Below are positions 33,527 to 37,731 of a DNA stretch of 37,731 nt, piece by piece (position 1 is the stretch's first letter; the number at the start of each line of letters is the position of its first letter). The stretch comes from Lachnospiraceae bacterium (GTDB lineage Bacteria > Bacillota > Clostridia > Lachnospirales > Lachnospiraceae). The position numbers and the translations under genes were made by a program. The stretch spans positions 1 through 37,731 of the forward strand of contig JAILPE010000097.1 of NCBI GenBank assembly GCA_024699645.1. Direction: 5' to 3'. Under the pieces are notes generated by a model. The model did no database searches, was not told the origin of the DNA, and was given only the letters and a program-made list of their open reading frames with translations.

Positions 33527-36469
33527 ATGAAGAAAAGCTCGCCTAAACTTAAAATGCTGATCGTTGATGATGCTTTCACAAACAGAATATTGTTAAGTGA
33601 AGCTTTTGACGATGACTTTGAAATCCTCATGGCTGAAAACGGTGAAGTGGCTCTTGATCTGCTTCATAAGAATAAGGATGTCGCTATTGTGCTCCTTGAT
33701 CTCATTATGCCGATCATAGACGGATTTTCTGTGCTTCAGGCAATGATTGAGGATTCCGAGCTTTGTGAGATACCCGTTGTCGTTGTAACATCTGCCGATG
33801 AGATCGAAAATCAGGTTCGTGCTTTTGATCTCGGTGCTGCCGATATCCTTACAAAACCACTTAACATCCAGCTGATCAGACACAGGATCAGAAACATAAT
33901 CGCCCGCAGCTCTCAGAAGCTTTTGAATGATGATAAGCGAGTTCCCGTCTTCAGAAAGTTCCTTTCGGAACAGGTACACGACTCAAAGACCGGTCTTTTT
34001 AACAGAAATTCATTCTGCAAGAAGACGCGTGAGGTTATAGATAAGAATCCTAAGGTTGTTTTTGTTATTTTCAGGATTGATATTGACGGATTCAAAGTCA
34101 TTAACGATGTATACGGCATTTCTGAGGGCGATCGTTGTCTTTCGGAAATGGCGAACATGTTCCGTGGCTTTGAGGCTGACAATACGGTGTTCGGACGTTG
34201 GGAGGCAGATCATTATGTCGGCTGTATGCCCATGGAGGACTTCAACAGGCATAATGTTGCCAATACATTTACGAGCCCCATTAACGATTCGAGGTTCGAT
34301 TTCGATGTGACAAGACGTATGGGCGTTTATGTTGTTGAAAACAGAGAACTTGATATCAGCCTGATGTGTGACAGGGCGCTTCTCGCCTTAAAGAGCATAA
34401 AGGGTAAATACGAGAGCCATGTAGCGTACTACAGTGAGGATATGCGTCAGGAGCTCATTGAGAGTCAGCAGATCGTTAACGAGATGAATGCTGCCCTTGA
34501 TGACGGTCAGTTCATAATATATATCCAGCCTCAGTTTAATTATGATACGAACAAGCTTCACGGCGGTGAGGCGCTTGTGAGATGGAAACATCCCAATAAA
34601 GGCATCATCATGCCCGGTAAATTCGTCCCTATTTTTGAAAAGAACGGATTTATCACACATCTTGATCAGTTTGTGTGGGAAGAGGTATGTAAGCTGCAAC
34701 GCAAGTGGCTTGACGAAGGGCGTGCGGTAGTGCCGATATCGGTCAACGTTTCGAGAATGGATATAGCCAGCCTCAGGCTTGTCGATCATTTTGTAAAACT
34801 TATCGGAAAGTATGAGATTCCCACAGAGCTTTTGAGAATCGAGATCACGGAGTCCGCATATATGGACAATCCGTCTCAAATGATCGAGACGGTAAGCAGG
34901 CTTCGCGAGGCAGGTTTCAGCGTAGAGATGGACGACTTCGGAAGCGGATATTCGTCACTGAACACGCTCAAAGATGTTACGGTCGATATGCTTAAGCTCG
35001 ATATGAAATTTATAGAGGGCGGGAAGAACGCGGAAAGAGGCGGAAGCATATTAAGTTCTGTCATAAGAATGTCCAACAGGCTGAATCTCGCGGTTTTGGC
35101 AGAAGGTGTTGAAACCAAAGAACAGGCTGAGTATCTGAAGAGTATCGGATGTATCTACATGCAGGGTTATTATTTTGCCCGTCCGATGCCCGTTAACGAT
35201 TACGAAAGGATCCTTACAGGCAAAGAACATGAACTGCCGATCGCTGATATTGACGCTTATGGCGCCGATTCGACAGTTGATTTTCTTAATGCGTCTGTAC
35301 AGAGCACGCTCATATTTAACAGTTTTGTCGGAGGCACGGCAATAATCGGATTTGACGGTGAGGATGTTGAGACACTTCGTGTGAACGAGAAATTCTTTGA
35401 GGCCATAAGCGCCGACAGGGATAAGTTTAACGAGGGAGATTTCAGTATTCTTGACGACCTGAATAAAGAAAACAAGGCAAAGCTCTTTGAAACTTTCAAT
35501 AATGCGGCGAGCGAGGGAGTTGAGAAAAGCTGTGAAGTTATGTATACCAGAGACGGCAAGGAGGAAGTATATGTGTGCTTCCGTGTCAGATGCCTTGAAA
35601 CAAACGGAGAAAAGCATCTTTTGTACATAATGGTGGAGAATGTCACCGAAAGAGTGCTTTTGGTCAAGAACAATATCCGTCTGACGAACCGTATATCGGA
35701 TATTATGAACAAGGTTCCCGCAGGTATTGCCGAATTTGAGATCGCGGGAGATGATATCCATATCCTTTTCCATAACGATTTCCTTCCCGAAATATACGGA
35801 TATACGCCCGAAGAGTACGAAAAAGTTGTTATGCCCGATGTGGTTAAAACATTCCACCCGGATGATATCACGAAGATCATGGAGCTTGCCAAAGAGGCGA
35901 AGGAATGCGGCCTCAAGAAAGCGAATATCAGGTTCAGACACACAACGCTCGATGCGGGATACAAATGGGCGTTGGCGAATCTCGTCGTAACGCACATAAT
36001 AAGCGGACGTATATATGTAACCGGCATAATCGAGGATATAGACGAAAGAGTCGCAATGGAGACCAGGCTGTCGATACAGGAAAAAAGGTACGAAAGACAG
36101 CGATTGCTCATGGATTCGGTATTCTCTTCAATACCATGCCCCGTGATGCAGTTCTATCACAGCAGCAAGGATGACGCGTATCTTCTTGTTAACTGTAACG
36201 ATGCGGCCTATGGGTTGTTTGGATATAATGAGATAGATGAGTTCAAGAAAGATATTAACGGGAAAAAGAATACGTTTATTTCCGAAAAGAGTAAAGATTT
36301 CTTTGATACCATTGAGGATCTTACAAGTGGGAAGATCGATCATTGCGAACGTGGTATGATCATCAGAAAGCGGGACGGATCCGAACAGAGTGTTAAAGAT
36401 TATCTTTCAAGAATTGTTTTCGGAGATCAGGTGTTTGTCCAGCACATTATCATTACGGAAGACAAGTGA
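33527..36469 (+). CDS. Response regulator with degenerate GGDEF, EAL and C-terminal PAS domains
   Basis: This is a 980-residue soluble signalling protein. Residues 8-125 are a receiver domain with D14-D15 and phosphoacceptor D58 in LLDLIMP. Residues about 150-300 are a GGDEF-like domain whose loop reads RWEADHYV, so it is probably not a cyclase. Residues about 315-560 are an EAL domain with all key residues: GEALVRW, SVNVSR, EITESAY, MDDFGSGYSS, MLKLD, AEGVE and MQGYYFARP. It should hydrolyse cyclic-di-GMP when activated. Residues about 595-980 contain three PAS-like units with short coiled linkers (ENVTERVLL and EDIDERVAME mark two ends). PAS domains are usually N-terminal in such proteins, so the order here is unusual. 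The partner kinase is not in the window. Confidence 0.92.
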   Translation: MKKSSPKLKMLIVDDAFTNRILLSEAFDDDFEILMAENGEVALDLLHKNKDVAIVLLDLIMPIIDGFSVLQAMIEDSELCEIPVVVVTSADEIENQVRAFDLGAADILTKPLNIQLIRHRIRNIIARSSQKLLNDDKRVPVFRKFLSEQVHDSKTGLFNRNSFCKKTREVIDKNPKVVFVIFRIDIDGFKVINDVYGISEGDRCLSEMANMFRGFEADNTVFGRWEADHYVGCMPMEDFNRHNVANTFTSPINDSRFDFDVTRRMGVYVVENRELDISLMCDRALLALKSIKGKYESHVAYYSEDMRQELIESQQIVNEMNAALDDGQFIIYIQPQFNYDTNKLHGGEALVRWKHPNKGIIMPGKFVPIFEKNGFITHLDQFVWEEVCKLQRKWLDEGRAVVPISVNVSRMDIASLRLVDHFVKLIGKYEIPTELLRIEITESAYMDNPSQMIETVSRLREAGFSVEMDDFGSGYSSLNTLKDVTVDMLKLDMKFIEGGKNAERGGSILSSVIRMSNRLNLAVLAEGVETKEQAEYLKSIGCIYMQGYYFARPMPVNDYERILTGKEHELPIADIDAYGADSTVDFLNASVQSTLIFNSFVGGTAIIGFDGEDVETLRVNEKFFEAISADRDKFNEGDFSILDDLNKENKAKLFETFNNAASEGVEKSCEVMYTRDGKEEVYVCFRVRCLETNGEKHLLYIMVENVTERVLLVKNNIRLTNRISDIMNKVPAGIAEFEIAGDDIHILFHNDFLPEIYGYTPEEYEKVVMPDVVKTFHPDDITKIMELAKEAKECGLKKANIRFRHTTLDAGYKWALANLVVTHIISGRIYVTGIIEDIDERVAMETRLSIQEKRYERQRLLMDSVFSSIPCPVMQFYHSSKDDAYLLVNCNDAAYGLFGYNEIDEFKKDINGKKNTFISEKSKDFFDTIEDLTSGKIDHCERGMIIRKRDGSEQSVKDYLSRIVFGDQVFVQHIIITEDK

Positions 36470-36490
36470 TACGGATGGGAGATTTGCCGT

Positions 36491-36640
36491 AAAGTACAGG
36501 AGATGGGTAAATTGGACAGGAGGTATGCCTGCAAAAGTACAGAAGATGGATAAAATGGATAGGAAATATGTCACAAAGTACATAAGATGGGTAAAACATG
36601 TGGGAAATATGTCGTAAAGTACAAGAATGATGAATTGTAT
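36491..36640 (+). repeat. Degenerate 41-43 nt tandem repeat
   Basis: AAAGTAC begins four units at 36491, 36534, 36575 and 36616, with spacings of 43, 41 and 41 nt. The consensus is about AAAGTACAnAAGATGGGTAAAatGGanAGGAAATATGTC. The units are diverged, and the last fades out. The first starts 22 nt after the stop of the preceding gene, and no terminator is seen between them. Confidence 0.8.
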
Positions 36641-36701
36641 ATACAATAAATACGATTGAAAATAAAATAATAGTAAATTAACATATATTTCGAAAAAATG
36701 G

Positions 36702-36730
36702 TTGACAACTTCGAAATACGGGAGTATAAT
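36702..36730 (+). promoter_or_regulatory. Perfect consensus sigma-A promoter of the candidate noncoding RNA
   Basis: TTGACA (36702-36707), exactly 17 nt, TATAAT (36725-36730). Together with the tRNA promoter it is one of only two perfect consensus promoters that I found in the window. The predicted start is near 36737, and no start codon with a ribosome site follows for over 400 nt. Confidence 0.93.
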
Positions 36731-36768
36731 TCAGTCATACCAAACAGAAAGGTAGACAAAATCTTTTT

Positions 36769-37010
36769 AGGAGGTACGGTCCAACAAAAACATAAGTAGG
36801 TCGTAGTCGACCAACCCACGGAACTATACTTACAAAGGAGGTACATTCCAAAGGATACTTAAGTTAAGGTCATAAGACCAAGTGGATTACCGGAAGGAAA
36901 CTGAACAAGGAGGTACGGTCCAAAGGAAATATGTGACTGATCTTAGTTGATCAAAATCCGGAACTATAATTACAGAAGGAGGTACGGTCCGAAGGAGACA
37001 TAAATCTTTA
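36769..37010 (+). repeat. Four-unit array, period 67-72 nt, each starting with a perfect Shine-Dalgarno sequence
   Basis: Units start at 36769, 36836, 36908 and 36977 (spacings 67, 72 and 69). The head AGGAGGTACGGTCC is identical in units 1, 3 and 4; unit 2 reads AGGAGGTACATTCC. It is followed by AAAGGA or similar, a variable small hairpin, and a tail resembling CCGGAACTATAATTACAGA. None of the four AGGAGGT sites has a start codon at 5-10 nt, apart from ATT in unit 2. The fourth unit is cut short after its head. This is not CRISPR: the units are contiguous and diverged, without constant-length spacers. Confidence 0.88.
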
Positions 37011-37027
37011 TGAATGATATATGATGA

Positions 37028-37059
37028 GGGCATCGGAATGAAAGTGGAAGCCGATGCCC
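37028..37059 (+). terminator. Terminator-like hairpin after the repeat array
   Basis: GGGCATCGG (37028-37036) pairs perfectly over 9 bp with CCGATGCCC (37051-37059) around a 14-nt loop. The tail GTTCGCTTTATAT is only moderately T-rich, so termination may be partial, with read-through into the next gene. Confidence 0.5.
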
Positions 37060-37169
37060 GTTCGCTTTATATAGATCATGAACGGAAACAGTCACTTAAG
37101 ATATGTGACACTTACAAAAGATGACAGGACGAAGAAGACTCCCATGGCGGGAGATCTAAGGAGGTTTGT

Positions 37170-37391
37170 ATGGCAGGAATCGATATAAGTTCAATGGATC
37201 CCTATTCAATAGCAGACATGTCTGTTGCTATGAGTACAGTTAAGGTACAAAATCAGGTAGCCACGTCGGTGCTGGCTAAGACTATGGATGTTACCGAGCA
37301 GGGCGGACAGGCGCTGATCGACATGATGAGATCCTCAATGGAGAGGTCTGTTAATCCTGCCGTCGGCGGTAATGTGGATGTCAGAGCCTGA
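37170..37391 (+). CDS. YjfB-type putative motility protein
   Basis: This 73-residue protein resembles the YjfB_motility family, small proteins found in flagellated Firmicutes. The pattern is a short N-terminal IDISSM motif, a helical middle (MSVAMSTVKVQNQVATSVLAKTMD) and a glycine/alanine-poor helical end. The exact role is unknown; the family name rests on co-occurrence with motility genes. TAAGGAGGT precedes the ATG by 4-5 nt, a very strong ribosome site equal to the heads of the upstream repeat array. A small hairpin (CTCCC/GGGAG, 37139-37153) ends 4 nt before it. It may be transcribed by read-through from the perfect promoter at 36702, as no nearer promoter is clear. Confidence 0.82.
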   Translation: MAGIDISSMDPYSIADMSVAMSTVKVQNQVATSVLAKTMDVTEQGGQALIDMMRSSMERSVNPAVGGNVDVRA

Positions 37392-37447
37392 ATTCTATGA
37401 TGTGTTTTTTTTGTGTGAATTTTTTGAACAAAAAACAAAATTAAGTG

Positions 37448-37476
37448 TTGACAATCTTAAAATCGGACTGTATAAT
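37448..37476 (+). promoter_or_regulatory. Perfect consensus promoter of the tRNA-Gly gene
   Basis: TTGACA (37448-37453), 17 nt, TATAAT (37471-37476). The predicted start near 37483 gives a 5' leader of about 34 nt to be removed by RNase P. Confidence 0.93.
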
Positions 37477-37516
37477 CGAACTTGCGTGTTGAGGAAGACG
37501 CGCGAAAGTGAATAAT

Positions 37517-37588
37517 GCGCGAGTGGTACAGTGGTAGTACGTCGCCTTGCCAAGGCGAAGATCGCGGGTTCGATCCCCGTCTCGCGCT
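37517..37588 (+). tRNA. tRNA-Gly, anticodon GCC
   Basis: This 72-nt cloverleaf has all its parts: acceptor stem GCGCGAG/CTCGCGC, D stem GTAC/GTAC with the loop AGTGGTA, anticodon stem TCGCC/GGCGA around TTGCCAA (anticodon GCC), a 5-nt variable region, and T arm GCGGG-TTCGATC-CCCGT. CCA is not encoded; TCT follows, so it must be added after transcription. The antisense frame across it gives the familiar false DGDRTRDLRLGKAT peptide and is not a gene. Confidence 0.97.
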
Positions 37589-37632
37589 CTCAACGAAAAG
37601 ACATCCAAAGGGATGTCTTTTTTCGTTGAGAG
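37586..37632 (+). terminator. Very long hairpin terminator of the tRNA gene
   Basis: GCTCTCAACGAAAAGACATCC (left arm, 37586-37606 in part) pairs with the right arm 37611-37632 around AAAG, with two extra T. The upper stem AAGACATCC/GGATGTCTT followed by TTTT is a normal terminator. Below it the pairing continues through CAACG/CGTTG and CTCTC/GAGAG into the tRNA 3' end. Confidence 0.85.
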
Positions 37633-37645
37633 CGCGTAGACGGGA

Positions 37646-37730
37646 GGATCATGTTTCCTTGAAGCATGGAAACATGATCCCCTCAGAGTGCAGGTGAACC
37701 TCTGCACTCTGAGCGACGCATCACTCGCTC
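37646..37730 (+). repeat. Three further consecutive perfect hairpins at the window end
   Basis: GGATCATGTTTCC (37646-37658) pairs with GGAAACATGATCC (37668-37680). CTCAGAGTGCAG (37682-37693) pairs with CTGCACTCTGAG (37702-37713). GAGCG (37711-37715) pairs with CGCTC (37726-37730). None has a T tract. They follow the tRNA terminator almost without gaps. No gene is recognisable here. Confidence 0.8.
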
Positions 37731-37731
37731 A

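Larger units (their letters stand above)
36737..37070 (+). ncRNA. Candidate repeat-containing small RNA (or long leader of the yjfB-like gene)
   Basis: The interval from the predicted start to the T-containing tail after the hairpin at 37028-37059 has no credible ORF but is highly organised. There are four copies of AGGAGGTACGGTCC or AGGAGGTACATTCC at 36769, 36836, 36908 and 36977. Three units carry an internal small stem: GGTCG/CGACC, GGTC/GACC and GATC/GATC. They then show a shared GGAACTATAnTTACA-like block (diverged in the second unit). I count 14 GGA trinucleotides in this interval. I know of no described RNA class with this layout. Possible roles are a CsrA sponge, a ribosome-site decoy, or a regulatory leader. 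Ends are predicted. Confidence 0.6.
36470..37169 (+). other. 700-nt gene-free region holding two repeat arrays and a promoter
   Basis: No credible coding sequence is present; open frames here are short, lack ribosome sites at their starts or cross the repeats. The region contains, in order: degenerate tandem repeats (36491-36640), an AT-rich stretch, a perfect promoter (36702-36730), a four-unit repeat array (36769-36990 and beyond), a terminator-like hairpin (37028-37059), and two small hairpins (GTCAC/GTGAC at 37091-37109 and CTCCC/GGGAG at 37139-37153) before the ribosome site of the yjfB-like gene. Confidence 0.85.

Noticed and set aside
35051-36111. Two long minus-strand frames opposite the PAS region
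   Set aside because: They overlap each other in different frames within a supported gene and show no domain signature.
36390-36617. A 75-codon plus-strand frame crossing the 41-43 nt repeats
   Set aside because: It starts inside the upstream gene in another frame, lacks a ribosome site and changes frame with the repeat spacing.
36769-36990. CRISPR array
   Set aside because: The conserved part is only 14 nt, the units between heads are related to each other rather than unique, and no cas gene is present.
36769-36990. T-box-like reading of GGTACGGTCC
   Set aside because: The core does not match the T-box sequence, no specifier stem is seen, and four copies would be unprecedented.
37441-37707. 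An 88-codon minus-strand frame containing DGDRTRDLRLGKAT
   Set aside because: This is the well-known false translation of a tRNA antisense strand; it overlaps the tRNA-Gly and its terminator.

Overview
The window looks like chromosomal DNA of an anaerobic, probably motile Firmicute of the Lachnospiraceae (Butyrivibrio/Roseburia-like). This rests on protein style and gene content: a fused SecDF, the radical-SAM/DUF2344/RNase G cluster, pyruvate formate-lyase under a ZTP riboswitch, BIG_2 repeat and clostripain-family surface proteins, several EAL proteins, a YjfB-type motility protein, and strong AGGAGG ribosome sites. The genus is an inference. Every supported gene is on the + strand. I see no prophage, insertion sequence or CRISPR array.

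Layout. Positions 1-8115 hold secDF, overlapping recJ, a galactose mutarotase with its own promoter, a MetY-type sulfhydrylase and a uracil permease. Positions 8226-11817 hold the PcrA helicase, a small acidic membrane protein and a DUF1836 regulator-like protein. Positions 11998-16754 hold a 1330-residue secreted Ig-repeat protein and a zinc-ribbon membrane protein, closed by a terminator. Positions 16913-20868 hold the radical-SAM protein, its DUF2344 partner and a short RNase G. Positions 21124-22378 hold a CheX-like/CheY pair from a near-consensus promoter. Positions 22400-25584 hold a ZTP riboswitch with a terminator, then pflB and pflA. Positions 25725-28562 hold a nucleic-acid metabolism operon: a DHH phosphoesterase, endonuclease IV and a PIN-like protein. 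Positions 28755-36469 hold four separately promoted or spaced genes: an EAL phosphodiesterase, a small lipoprotein, a clostripain-family lipoprotein, and a REC/degenerate-GGDEF/EAL/PAS protein.

The last 1.26 kb is the most unusual part. A perfect consensus promoter at 36702-36730 drives about 330 nt with no credible ORF. That stretch has four copies, every 67-72 nt, of a unit starting AGGAGGTACGGTCC and mostly carrying a small hairpin, then a terminator-like hairpin. I read it as a candidate undescribed noncoding RNA, possibly a CsrA sponge or ribosome decoy, ahead of the yjfB-like gene. A second perfect promoter then drives tRNA-Gly(GCC), followed by four back-to-back hairpins; the first is an inverted copy of the tRNA 3' end.

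How the genes may work together. The CheX/CheY pair, the two EAL proteins, the YjfB-like protein and the candidate RNA suggest a chromosomal segment rich in motility and cyclic-di-GMP control. The ZTP switch would couple mixed-acid fermentation (formate supply) to folate one-carbon status. The remaining genes are housekeeping.
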